The position numbers and the translations under genes were made by a program. The notes below the pieces were generated by a model, which was not told where the DNA came from, made no database searches, and saw only the letters and a program-made list of their open reading frames with translations. This document shows positions 43,821 to 54,749 of a stretch of 64,000 nucleotides of DNA, piece after piece (position 1 is the first letter of the stretch; the number at the start of each line of letters is the position of its first letter). This stretch comes from Argyresthia goedartella (taxonomy: Eukaryota; Arthropoda; Insecta; Lepidoptera; Argyresthiidae). The stretch spans positions 35,980,486-36,044,485 of the forward strand of contig OX463821.1 in assembly GCA_949825045.1 (NCBI GenBank). Reading direction: 5' to 3'.

Positions 43821-44144
43821 TTAGCTTTCTAATAATTTCGCAACTTGTACTTTTATTTCGGCTGCCTGAACAGGTGCCTGCCTACACGGTTTTATATATA
43901 CCGGCTTTTCATTTTTAGTCCTAATAGAGTGTTTGACCTGGTTGGAAAAGGACAAGGGTAATTTTTCGCAGTAAAGTATATCTTTGTATTCTATACAGAT
44001 TAAGTGTATACGCTCGCATATAGGGATAAAACTAAGTTTACTTAAATAAGTAAATTCAGGTATTATTATTATTACTTTTCTTAATATTAACTTAACTATA
44101 GTTGACATGCGAGAGGTTCGATCCCATGCCAACAAAATGAGCAA
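43821..44144 (-). pseudogene. Errantivirus-type pol start (before RT)
   Basis: A 107-codon minus frame ending 'QVKHSIRTKNEKPVYIKPCR...VAKLLES', which is the conserved lead-in to the Gypsy reverse transcriptase. The RT core is missing because sequence jumps to envelope about 90 bases further on. Confidence 0.7.
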
Positions 44145-44736
44145 CAGAAGAGAAAAGATGGAAAGTCCACAAGTTCACTCACCGAAGAATCTCTCCCGTG
44201 CTCGTACTTCGTCTAGTCCAGGGGCTGCTGTTGCAGTCGACGCTTCTGGGCGGCTATGAGGCGGCTGCTGCTGCTGGCTGCTTGTCTTTTTTGGTTGTTC
44301 GTATGGATCGCGGAATGCTTTGTCGCGTAGAGCACCTCACGGAATCTATAAGATTTTATTTCCGATTTGCGGGGTCTGAAAAGCCTTATTACCACGATCC
44401 TACCGGAAATTTCTAAAGCGTAGTAAAAAGCTTTTTAAAAACAACTTTTTATTATAAGACTTAACTCTTCTTGAAATGACTGTTTGATTTAAGAGCTGAC
44501 AACTAATTAAACGCTCCCAGCGTCTCTACAGGCTTCCAAAGTACAAACATACGTCATCTCAACTTAACGTAGCCACTCTTGGACCAGCAAAGTATCACAG
44601 ATAGAGTAAATATCCGTTCTAGGAAACTATCTGTACCTACAACCTATGTGCTGATGAAGCATTGACAGTCCTTCAGGAGCTCTATTTTTGAATCACTCGT
44701 GTGACATAACATATCGCATGAGAAATATGTCACGTT

Positions 44737-45965
44737 CCAGCGAATGGCATGTGTAGCCATGACAGGCTGCATCAGGTCAACGCCATCAGCGGCACTGGAA
44801 ATCATGCTAGGCATACCAACATTGGACTTATTCGTACAGTAGGAGGCCAAATCGGCGGCCATAAGGCTATACAGTACTGGACAATGAAAAGGACAAATAG
44901 CAGATGTGCAGGACACTGCACAATTCTAGAAAAAGCATTCGGGGAAGTGCCGGAAGCCATTATTGGAATTGATCGCATAAAACAGAGTTCCTATTCGGTA
45001 GGAAATATGAAATCACAGCCAAGGGCTTGGAAACACCAACAATACCAAATCACAAAAGCATAACAATATACAGTGATGGCTCAAAGAAAAGCAAGAACAC
45101 AGGCGGAGGTCTTTTCTCGCCGGAGCTTGACATTAAACTTTCCCTAAGCTTCGGAAAGGAGACGACAGTGTTGCAAGCTGAAACACTGAGTCTTCTACAC
45201 GGGGCAATGCACTTGATAAATGATGCAGAGGGGAATGACATAACCTTTAAAACGGACTGCGCAGCCCTACTAAGCTCACTAAAAAGACCGTTGACAAAAT
45301 CAAAATTCATACTAGAATGCCACAAGGCACTCAACAGGCTAGGTGAGAAAAACAAAGTCACTGTCCAGTGGGTAAAATGTCACCAGGGTGACCAAGGCAA
45401 CTGGGAGGCAGACAAGCTAGCAAAATCAGGGGCAGAAAGGCCAGCAATTGGCCCTCCAACATTCTCGCCCTTATCAGCGGAAGCTCTACGAAAAAGGCTC
45501 AGAGAATCCACAGTACAGCAACAAAACCTATTATGGTCTAGCAGAGAAGACTGCAAAAACACAAAACTTTTTATAGACAAGTATAACCATAAATTTACGA
45601 ATTACTTAATGAGACTGCCACGCAGTAAAATAAAAATACTAACAAGCCTTATTACAGGCCATTGTACACTAAACAAACACTTGACAATTACAGGTGCAAC
45701 GAACAGCCCTCTGTGCAGGGGGTGCATGGAAGTGGATGAAACAGTAGAGCATATGCTACTGGCATGTCCATCCACAACAGAAACCAGGATGGCTATCCTA
45801 GGAGACACAACAAACACCCACGAGCTCCTAGAACACCCAGGCTCCTTCTCCAGCTGGTGCAGGAGTTGGGATGGCTGAAGTAGATGTGCAGGCGAAGGGG
45901 ACATGCACAAAGGCCCCGCTCAAGTGGGCCAGGTGCAGGCACTACAGCCCCCTTGTAGAAGATAG
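44737..45965 (+). mobile_element. RNase H-bearing LINE (family E), 5'-truncated copy
   Basis: Target duplication 'aatatgtcacgtt' (13 bp) at 44724-44736 and 45966-45978. The copy covers the RT end, RNase H and C-terminal zinc region, and finishes in 'gtagaagatag' without poly(A). A second copy of the family is at 57720-59998. The RNase H domain points to the I/R1 side of LINEs. Confidence 0.85.
45027..45878 (+). pseudogene. LINE-E C-terminus: RNase H and Cys-His domain
   Basis: A 283-codon frame: RNase H ('ITIYSDGSKK' first Asp, 'ETTVLQAETLSLLHGAMHL' Glu, 'FKTDCAALLSSL' Asp, 'VKCHQGDQGNWEADKLAKSG' His/Asp), then a linker and a zinc-like motif 'CRGCMEVDETVEHMLLAC'. Upstream (44737-45026) the RT C-terminus is visible only in broken frames with stops ('MACVAMTGCIRSTPSAALEI'). 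RNase H would remove template RNA during insertion. The catalytic set is complete within this fragment, but the polymerase is missing. Confidence 0.85.
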
Positions 45966-45978
45966 AATATGTCACGTT

Positions 45979-46867
45979 CGACTGACAAGTCGCATGACGT
46001 TGATTTTCTGCATTTTTGAATCGTTCGTCATCGGTGTTGCCAATAAATTTGGAAATGTTGATTTTTATCCGTTACACGCAGTAAAACTAAAAACCGGTAA
46101 ATATCGCATAGAAAACGGAACGTCAAATGCTCTCATATTATAGGCTGTATGACAGTGCCTGTTCAATTAAGCTGCCTACTAAATCCTAGCAATAATATGG
46201 AACAACTCGGGCTGTCCAATCTGTCGCAAATGTCACATATTTGACGTTTTGGATTCCAATTTGAAAAAACGCGCGAAAACAGCAAACTCTGACAGTTCAA
46301 ATTGTGTTGACACAGTTGACATTAGCTTTGACGTATTTGACGTTTATTCTACTATTCGACTTGCGCAACGAGTGGTGCTGACCACTCGTTGCCACCTTTA
46401 CAGATTAATCTGAATTATTTATTACACCATATTCGGGGAAGTAAAGCACACACATAAAACAAACTTAAATTCTTAAACATTAAATTTATATACGTTCATT
46501 ATTTCTTTTAAATTTGCAAATAAAAAATTATGATGGTAATTGTTAACTACTCAATCGTCACAAAAAAAAACGAAATATCTTACGAAAATCACTAAACAAA
46601 CAATAGTACATTACGCTACAAGGGAAGTAAGTGAGCTATTACGGAACGAGATGCAATTTGGTGCCCGTGCGAGCTTCGCTCGCAAAGGGCTCTAAGGATC
46701 GAGTGCAGCCGAGATATTTAGACGCCCGAGCGAGCGAAGCGAGCAAGGGCGGATATAGTTCGAGGGTGCAATAGCTACCTACGACCCGAGAGAAGTATAC
46801 TATTTTACACCTTTCTTGCGAGGAAAATAGAACACAACAAATAAAAAAAAACAATGTAATTTAAATT
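45979..46867. other. Spacer without gene
   Basis: No supportable frame. Contains a GC-rich inverted motif around 46665-46745 ('cgagcttcgctcgcaa', 'cgagcgagcgaagcgagcaa'). Confidence 0.4.
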
Positions 46868-46872
46868 CATAT

Positions 46873-47418
46873 TGTTCAGGCTTCTCGGCACCTAATGACC
46901 TCGCAGGGGCCCATCAGCTACGAGGTAGCGTAGCGATCAGATGCCAAGAAGTGTGAACGTCGGCGATTCACCGAGCTAATACTTATGAGTCGATCTAACC
47001 TGGTCTGTGCTTCGGTCCCGTCAACTTCCTGTCTCTCTGCAAGGCCCGGGTGCACCCTAGGCTCTTCTTGGTAGACAGGTTCTTCAGCCAACCAGGTATG
47101 ACTGGCAGGCCAGCTTCGACGAGCACAGTGTTCCAACACAGGTTATGTTACGTGGGAAAAACCAATCGGCCACGTAAATGCGAACTTTATCTGGTTCGGG
47201 GAACCACAACACACTCAGCTATATAGACAATCCTGAGGGGAACCCGAATACAATTCCAGATGGCTTACGATTTAATTTCAATACCCTATACCAATACGCG
47301 TTACATCGCGAGGGCTTTTTGTCTGTCAGTTGTCAAAAACTGCTAGGTTGGCAGCTAACGTCAAATTCAAAATGGCCGTTCCGAAACCATCGATCGAATA
47401 TCGATTTGGAATCGAACA
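46873..47418 (-). repeat. BEL-B 3' LTR
   Basis: 546 bp from TGTTCAGG to GAACA, with CATAT directly to the left. Nearly identical to 50631-51175. Confidence 0.92.
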
Positions 47419-47450
47419 ATCACCCGCCCGGACAGGCACCCACCTGTCCC

Positions 47451-49052
47451 CTAATCTACGGGCAGCCGAGACAACGTTGCTACCGCTCGTTTTAGAACCG
47501 AGCCTCCTACTAGAACCTCTGCAGACCGGGGGGTCCCGTCCTTGCCAGGGAACAAGTTAACAATGCGCCCCCTGCGCCAACGTAGTGGCGGTAGGTTAGC
47601 ATCCTTAACCAGAACGAGGTCACCAACACTAGGGGGGCTGGTTTTGTCAGTCCACTTAAGGCGCTGTTGTAAGATATGCAGATACTCGAGCGACCAACGC
47701 TTCCAGAAATTCTGAGTAAACTGCTGCAACATCTGATACCTTGACAACCGATACAATTTCACTCCCTCGAAGGGGTGCTCGGGCAACGCGTTAAGTGGCT
47801 GTCCTATCAAGAAATGGCCTGGGGTCAGAGCCTCCAGGTCATTTGGATCCGAGCTGAGCGGACACAACGGTCGCGAATTGAGAACGGCCTCGATCTTACA
47901 AAACAATGTCGCGAGCTCCTCAAAAGTCAGCGCGGTCTGACCTACTATACGCCCCAAGTGCGTCTTAGCTGACTTAACTACGGCCTCAAAAATCCCACCC
48001 CAGTGGGGGCAACTCGGTGGGCTGAAGGTCCACTGTATACCCCGACGGGAGAGGGCCGTTCCAATATCCACTTTATTTACATTCAAAAAGTTGACTATCT
48101 CTCGTAAGTATCGTTCCGCACCGACGTAGTTAGTGCCGTTATCAGAGCGGATCAAAGTTGGAAGTCCCCTTCGAGAAACAAACCTATCCAAACAAGCAAT
48201 GAAAGCCTCTGTCGAGAGATCAGCAACGAGCTCGAGGTGTACCGCCTTGGTGGATAAACAAACAAACACACATGAGCTATACCGGTCCAGCAGAAACCCG
48301 GCGTCAGGGTCCTCAGCCTTCTGGGTAACATGCACGGCCGCTCTGGGGCCATGATCCGAAGATACTACTACATGGCTGTGGGGCCAGTCCGATTCTCTCC
48401 TGGCAAGCCAGGGTGGTCCCCACCACAAATGGTGTCTAACGAGTTCAGGAGCCCGACATCCCCTGGATGCACAATCAGACGGGTTCAATTCTCCTGGTAC
48501 ATGTCTCCAGGTCAGTGGGACCTCAGACGACACAATCTGGGAGACACGGTTCGCAACAAAAACCTCTAAGTTATGGACCGAAGCCTTCAGCCAGCACAAA
48601 ATAATCTGGCTGTCCGTCCACGCGTACACCGTATCCTCCAAAACCACTGACCCACGCAACACTGTTAGAGTGTGATTCAAAAGTTTGGTCAAAAGAGCAG
48701 CCCCGGACAGTTCCAGTTTTGGAATCGTCATCCTTGTCCGAATAGGCGCTACCTTGCTTTTTGCCAAAACCAAACGCACGTCGACCTCCCCGGTGGAGGT
48801 GACGGTTCGCAAATAAACCGCTGCCGCAAACCCTCGTTCAGAGGCATCACAAAACCCGTGAAGGGTTGCCCTGTAATCCCCAGCAGGGACCAATTTCCTC
48901 GGCAGCGATACTTTATTTATATTGAGGCCCAACCATTTTGCTAAATCATTTGATACAATGCAGCCCTGAACTCCAGAATCTAATAGGGCGCGAACGTATG
49001 TTGGGTTGCCCGCCAAATCCCAAACAAGCACAGAGGCGATCGGTAACACCAC
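47451..49052 (-). pseudogene. BEL-B pol: protease fused to RNase H and integrase, RT missing
   Basis: An open frame of 533 codons. Aspartic protease ('VRALLDSGVQGCIVSNDLAK' with DSG), then at 'NINKVSLPRK' a direct jump to RNase H-like sequence ('LHGFCDASERGFAAAVYLR', 'WTDSQIILCWLKASVHNLEV'), then integrase ('CVFVCLSTKAVHLEL' first-Asp region altered, 'TLIRSDNGTNYVGAERYL', 'CPHWGGIFEAVVKSAK') and the C-terminal domain ending 'RLPVD'. No stop interrupts it although RT is absent. The join is at the same residue as in BEL-A, evidence of common descent of the deletion. The integrase is longer than in BEL-A. Confidence 0.9.
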
Positions 49053-49237
49053 CGTCTCCGGTTGGGGGGCAACAAATTGTCGGGCCGCAAATTCCTAGCG
49101 AGGGCCCCCGGGGCCCCACTGTGCCTGTTACCGATCAGGTAGGCAGCTATACGCCAGAGGGTCCCATTGTACAAATGGCCCACGCGCCGGTTCCATTGCC
49201 ACCCTACGACGCCCCCCGAAGGGGGGTGGGCGTGAAT

Positions 49238-50014
49238 TCAACCGTGGCCGCTCCATGCGGGTAGGCGGGAAAGTACAATGTACAGCAGTAGGTACGACCA
49301 TTCACCAACCGGAAGTCCAAGATTCTCTAGGGCCTTGGTGACGGACAACAACGGGTTCAAAACCTCCGTCTGTATGGCCCCGACCTTGATCACAACCGGA
49401 ATACTAAACAAACGGTTCAGTTGGGCATCGGCCAACCTCCGTTTGTTATGGTAACGTCTGACCAACAATTGTCTGGCCGTTTCATAGTTACCCTCCGTAA
49501 CTGTCAAATGAGCGACCAGCTCCCTAGGCTCACCCCTCAATGCTGCCACCAGCTGAGCCATCTTGACAGACTTGGTATTGTCCGATCGCATGTGCACCAA
49601 ACTGTCGAACAGATTGATGAAGCTCATCCATTCACTGGACACTCCGTCAAAAGTAGGCATAGTTATGGCCGGTAACCTGGACCCTGAACCCTGAAGCGGC
49701 AGAGGTGCTTCAATGTCACCACCATGGCTGGACTTGCGCTGTCTACGTATGTCCGCAGCCTTCTGCGTGATAGCAGCTGCCATCTCCATACATTGGTCGA
49801 CATCCCCTAGCAACCGTGACAGCCTGTCAGGTGCGCAACCATCAACTGATTCCGCCTGCGCGGACAATTCGAGCACCCTGTTGTAACGTTCCTTAACGTC
49901 CATAGACCGCTCCAATACCACATCATGCCTATCTAAACGGTCTATCAGACCGTGTGCGGAGGAAAACCATCTGAGTTCCTTAGAAACACCATTCTGGATT
50001 TCAGATAACGACAT
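49238..50014 (-). pseudogene. BEL-B gag, C-terminal half deleted
   Basis: The first ~250 codons match BEL-A gag almost residue for residue ('MSLSEIQNGVSKELRW' up to 'YLLLYIVLSRLPA'). The frame then runs out of register ('WSGHG'). The zinc knuckles and the 36-residue repeats present in BEL-A are lost by a deletion at about 49258. It may be an N-terminal capsid-like fragment only. Confidence 0.9.
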
Positions 50015-50630
50015 GATCGGAACGATACTTACTCACAATTTGCAGTAACTCAATTTTATTGGACCCTCCAGTCTATAACCCAAACGAGGGAACCCTAAAC
50101 CACAACTTAAACAATGCTGTTTTCCTTAAACAATAGGAACCGAGTTTTATATCTATATAAATTCTGTAAATACAATTTAGTTTCCCTTTATCATTATAAC
50201 ACACACAGATAGTCAATATTAGTTCAAGTTATAAATTGCTATAAACTGAAAACAATGTAATAGCCTGCTATCAATAGATGTAACTACCTATGTTAACCAA
50301 ACATTCATTAGCATTACTAGACCACTAATAGATTGACTAACTGGTACTTCAATGCAAATTTCAATTCACCTACAATGTACCTAAGTTGAGTACCTACTAT
50401 TCTGAGTCACATCTCAGTACAACTGGTCATTTAGGGAAAACTGTAATATCTGTCTGTCTACTACCAGCAATAGACTTATAGCTTACATTACTACCAATCT
50501 ATGTGGATACAGGAACAACACCAAGTTAGCTAATAACCGCCTATACCTACAGATTGATAGTCCCAAATCGTGGGTTCCTGGAGCCCTTGACGGCTGCAAA
50601 TCTCAGGAAACCACGCTCTTGCTACCAAAA
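50015..50630 (-). other. BEL-B 5' leader
   Basis: About 615 bp, non-coding, homologous to 29618-30227 of BEL-A with small indels. Confidence 0.65.
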
Positions 50631-51175
50631 TGTTCAGGCCTCTCGGCACCCAATGACCTCGCAGGGGCCCATCAGCTACGAGGTAGCGTAGCGATCAGAT
50701 GCCAAGAAGTGTGAACGTCGGCGATTCACCGAGCTAATACTTATGAGTCGATCTAACCTGGTCTGTGCTTCGGTCCCGTCAACTTCCTGTCTCTCTGCAA
50801 GGCCCGGGTGCACCCTAGGCTCTTCTTGGTAGACAGGTTCTTCAGCCAACCAGGTATGACTGGCAGGCCAGCTTCGACGAGCACAGTGTTCCAACACAGG
50901 TTATGTTACGTGGGAAAAACCAATCGGCCACGTAAATGCGAACTTTATCTGGTTCGGGGAACCACAACACACTCAGCTATATAGACAATCCTGAGGGGAA
51001 CCCGAATACATTCCAGATGGCTTGCGATTTAATTTCAATACCCTATAATAATACGCGTTACATTGCGAGGGCTTTTTGTCTGTCAGTTGTCAAAAAACTG
51101 CTAGGTTGGCAGCAACGTCAAATTCAAAATGGCCGTTCCGAAACCATCGATCGAATATCGATTTGGAATCGAACA
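50631..51175 (-). repeat. BEL-B 5' LTR
   Basis: 545 bp, pairs with 46873-47418. Followed by CATAT. Confidence 0.92.
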
Positions 51176-51232
51176 CATATCAAAAAACTAATGAGGTACC
51201 TACATATTAATTTTAATGTGATTTTAATAAAA

Positions 51233-51333
51233 AGTTGTGTGTGTAATTTCTGAATTAGATATTGGGAAAGTATGTAAATTTTAATAAAGTAAAATACTTT
51301 CCCAATATCTAATCAGAAATTACACACACAACT
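51233..51333. repeat. Near-perfect 39-bp inverted repeat (hairpin)
   Basis: Left arm 51233-51272 ('agttgtgtgtgtaatttctg...') and right arm 51295-51333 pair with one unpaired base; the loop is about 22 bases. It overlaps the 3' end of the recombinase pseudogene. Confidence 0.88.
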
Positions 51334-52604
51334 ACTTATTAAAATTATTGTTTATTGTTATATTATAACAATTATTAAAATGCAGTTTTAATGGTTGGCC
51401 AGGTATGTATACTGTCTGAATTAAATTTTGGGACATTGATACACTGTCTTCAACCAATCTAGACGGCCCTGGTTGCGGTTCTTCGAAATAACCACTACTA
51501 GTATGTGTGCGTTTTAGCTCTATTTGCGGGTCAATGTTCTTTATAGAATTGGTGATTTGGTTTCATATTTTAGTCTTGTTCCCAACAGACTCTTCGATGT
51601 AGCTCTCTGCGACTGTGTTAGACTTCCATCCGCCTAGTCTTTTGATGGCAGTAATATTCGCACCAGTATCCGCTAAATAGTTGCAGAAGTCCTGCGGAGA
51701 CTGTGCCCAGTGTATAGTTCAGGATCAGGTAGCTTTAAGAACACGGCCACTTCTTTAGGTACTGATACCAGTTTATTTTTGCCCATCGGCTGGCGAATGC
51801 ATTCACCTTTACGGAATCCCAAGAAAAAGTATTTTCTATCATAGCCTGTGTGTGGGTCGCTTCTCTATATACTTTTTCACAATTTCGACGAAGTCTTTAT
51901 CAACGACGAATGATCTATCTACGCTTGTTCTATTGTTATTCAATTTTACTATTATCAAGTCATTGGTCATTGTGACATCATCTAATGTAAGATTTTTGAG
52001 TTCTTGGCTTCGACAGACCCCACAGATTCCTAATATAAAAGCAACCTGAAACAAAAAGAAAAAAAGTGACTAAAGTAACAGAAATAAGACTAGAATTGAC
52101 TATGATAGATTGGGTCATCCAAAATGGACTTAAATGTAGTAAAAGTTAAATTTAATAATTAAGTTATAGATACTAATACGAATACATAATGTAATAGTAC
52201 ACAGTACATACCTTTGTTGCTAAAAATTGATCATCTGGAGCGTTTTCGATAAAGGTTTGTACCTCTTTAGCACTGAATACTTTAGCTTTAGTGCTTTTAA
52301 ATCCAACGGACTGCTTTTTCAGAAATGCAGTTAGTTTTTCATATTTATTAATCTTGACGTCATGTTTGGTGTTCAGTGTTGCTTTTAGCATAGAATATAT
52401 GCTCCACAATGATGATGGTTTATATTGTTTTGATAGGTAATTAAAATATACAAGCAACAGATTTTCTGAGAAAGACTTGATTTTTTTTTCTGCACGCCAT
52501 TTAATGAAGTCATCATAGCATTTTAAATACCTTTCTTTTGATTTATTTGGCAAAAGGTTGTCGATTACATTCTCAGCTTCCATATCCACTTCATCACTTG
52601 ACAT
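51332..52604 (-). pseudogene. Crypton-like tyrosine recombinase with one intron
   Basis: Exon 1 at 52604-52212 starts 'MSSDEVDMEAENVIDNLLPN', followed by a SAM-like core-binding domain ('YLKCYDDFIKWRAEKKIKSF', 'YKPSSLWSIYSMLKATL'). Donor gtatgt follows at 52211, acceptor after 'gtttcag' at 52046; the intron is 166 bp. Exon 2 has 'FILGICGVCRSQELKNLTLD' (catalytic Arg region), then in shifted frames 'GHSLRRTSAT' (HxxR), 'ANITAIKRLGGWKSNTVAES' with the Tyr nucleophile just after, and a C-terminal tail ending near 51332. Damage: a two-base shift in the CA run near 51852, a shift near 51690, and a stop at about 51568. Start chosen at 52604, where the family-like start lies. Similar to the fragment at 61954-62130. 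Confidence 0.78.
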
Positions 52605-52959
52605 TTTTAATAAGGTAATTAATTTGAGATAAACTTTATCAAACTTCAAATAATATCGATTGAATTACCGCCAATCATTTTTTTTTGTGTTGGTTTAGTT
52701 TTTGACCAAGGAGGTTTGCATAGCTTGAACTGTAAAGTTGTATGAAAATCCATTACATATCAAGCATTGCTTGTTCTGCAAAGTAATTTGAAAATGGAAC
52801 GTAGTTTTCAATGCAGACAATGAACTAACTTACATTCACTCTTTGAACGTAAGTAAGTAGGTCTTTACGAGCAAGGCAGGTGTAAAAAATAATACATATT
52901 GGTTACGACTTACGCACACGAAGATTACACATAGTACCTACCGTTCCCATTGCTTTGGT
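52605..52959. other. Spacer upstream of the recombinase pseudogene
   Basis: No gene. Might include the recombinase promoter or the end of its element, but no repeat pair was found. Confidence 0.35.
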
Positions 52960-53888
52960 GCTGCAGCCTTTGAGTAATAATGTATTAATACTAGAGTAGG
53001 CGCGCAAACTGACTTTCTTGTAGCTATAAGTAGAGTGAATTCACTCAACACCAATTCAGTCTGTGCCAAGCGCTTGCCGAGCCGTGACGCTTGTGATGCG
53101 CGAGTAAGAAACTACATAATGCCGACATGTGCTCTGCGGTTCTGTAAAAACTACACCGTACAGACCAAAAAAGCCGAACATAACTTTTCATATTAATTAC
53201 CCTGTATTATCAGTAAAATACGCATATTCAATAATATTTTGTGAATCACAAAAATCAACAGAGCGACCGTCATGTTTTCTCTTTGAAAATCAAAGAGTAA
53301 CAAGATTTTTACATGCAGATTGTCATTTCCGAATACCAACGTATTATGCACGTCATATATTTTCTAAATTTTTATTGCACCTGAAAATTCACATTACAAA
53401 CTTATGGAAAAGACATTTACAAAGGCAAGCTTATCTCTAACAAGAGATTTCTTCCAGCAAGCCCAAGATGATAAGGATAAATTTCATAGCAGTGACAGGT
53501 TGACCCTTGCGCAGAATTACCGCTCTTGTTTTACTACCGCAATCAATTAATGATAATTATCATCTGACGAAAATTTAAAGAACTGTCAATTTATGTATTT
53601 AACTCACTACAACATCACAACCAATGAAAAAAAAAACGATAAAAATATTGGATATGTGCATATTCTCTTTTATTTTATTCCCAAATACACATTATAGGTC
53701 GCCTGCGCTTAAAAGTATGCAACCAGTATAGGCAGGATTCACTCGATAGGTATACTTTTGGGCAAAAGCGACTGTACGTCTTCGGCATGTCACATCTGAG
53801 TGCAGATTTTTATCTATGACAACTGACACGCCCGCTCTCGTCAAGAGACCGGGCCCATATTTATACATTATTACTCAAAGGCTGCAGC
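52960..53888. mobile_element. Candidate DNA transposon with 31-bp terminal inverted repeats
   Basis: 52960-52990 and 53858-53888 are inverted repeats of 31 bp with one mismatch ('gctgcagcctttgagtaata' at each outer end). The flanking eight bases do not match, so no target duplication was recognised. The inside holds a THAP-like start (53119). A 31-bp TIR plus a THAP domain recalls P elements; this assignment is tentative. Confidence 0.6.
53119..53440 (+). pseudogene. THAP-like zinc-finger fragment
   Basis: ATG at 53119 opens 'MPTCALRFCKNYTVQTKK', with the start pattern of THAP domains (Met-Pro, Cys, spacing, Cys). It is followed in another frame by 'NITFHINYP', where THAP has a conserved aromatic-His/Pro stretch, so one frame change near 53175 is needed. 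The later C-x-x-H is not clear. The frame 53129-53440 continues without known motifs. It could be the DNA-binding N-terminus of a P-like transposase or a cellular-gene fragment. Confidence 0.4.
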
Positions 53889-54167
53889 TCGTTCTGGGAC
53901 ACATCCCCCAGCTGCTCCTTATCGGACCCGTACATTGTACAGCGTACAATTCGCCCTGCGCCCTGCGTCACACATTATCTAGGCTTCCACAGATCACCCG
54001 GCACCCGGCAAGAAACCTCCTTATTATTTGGGTTTTTAGGTAATTTGGTTTTTGGTTTTAAATTTGGTCAGTGGTTCTGCATACTGGATCTGGATCTGGA
54101 CTTCTGGTAGTTGTTTGTTAATTTATTTAGTTACCTACTCTAGTTTTATTTTGCAGTTTTCTTACAA
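53889..54167. other. Spacer without gene
   Basis: Nothing recognisable. Confidence 0.4.
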
Positions 54168-54749
54168 GAAAGTACCGGGAAAAGATCAATAATACACAAA
54201 ATGTTAGTTATTCATCTAAATTTATTTTATCGCCTTCAAAGTATGCTCCTTCAGAAACGATACACTTACGCCAACGAATAGTCCAATCATAAAACATTTT
54301 TTAAACGCTTTTTCCGGAATTGAGTTCAGTTCTCGTCGCGAATTCTCCTTTATGTCTTCTACCGAATGAAAACGTGTGCCACGAAGTGGTAATTTGAGTT
54401 TAGGAAAAAGGAAGAAGTCGGCTGGAGCCATATCTGGTGAATAAAGTGGTTGCTCGATAGTATTTGTTGAGTTTTTGGTCAAAAATTAGTTTACAATTAT
54501 GGCCTTGTGCGAAGGCGCATTATCGTGATGCAAAATCCAAGAATTTTCTTTCCACAAATCTGTTCTTTTTCGCCGAATTTGCTCCCTTAAATGCCGCATT
54601 ACGCTCAAATAATATTTTTTATTTACCGTTTCACCTTCCGGCAAGAACTCCGAGTGCACAACACCTCAATAGTCAAAGAAAACAGTCAACATGACTTTAA
54701 CTTTTGATCGACTTTGGCGTGGTTTTTTCGGTTTCGGTTCAGTTGGGAG

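Larger units (their letters stand above)
42386..44669 (-). mobile_element. Decayed errantivirus-like LTR retrotransposon
   Basis: Direct repeats at 42386-42659 and 44416-44669 ('aagcgtagtaaaaagctttt' at the start, 'gatgaagcattgacagt' at the end) are its LTRs, 274 and 254 bp. The difference is mainly a ~28-bp AT insert in the left one. Coding traces on the minus strand between them are a gag-like scrap, start of pol, and envelope. Most of pol is deleted. Just inside the right LTR, 'ccggtaggat' (minus strand) could be part of a primer-binding site. Confidence 0.8.
46873..51175 (-). mobile_element. BEL-B: second copy of the RT-less BEL/Pao element
   Basis: LTRs at 46873-47418 and 50631-51175. 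Target duplication CATAT at 46868-46872 and 51176-51180. Minus-strand order: gag remnant 50014-49238, then protease/RNase H/integrase 49052-47451. Its LTRs contain a ~47-bp block ('gttatgttacgtgggaaaaa' region) absent from BEL-A LTRs, so two LTR subtypes are present. Confidence 0.92.

Noticed and set aside
45050..45910. Minus frames opposite the RNase H domain
   Set aside because: The + frame carries the complete RNase H catalytic set.
53816..54043. Short + frame after the 31-bp TIR
   Set aside because: Overlaps the TIR and has no motif.
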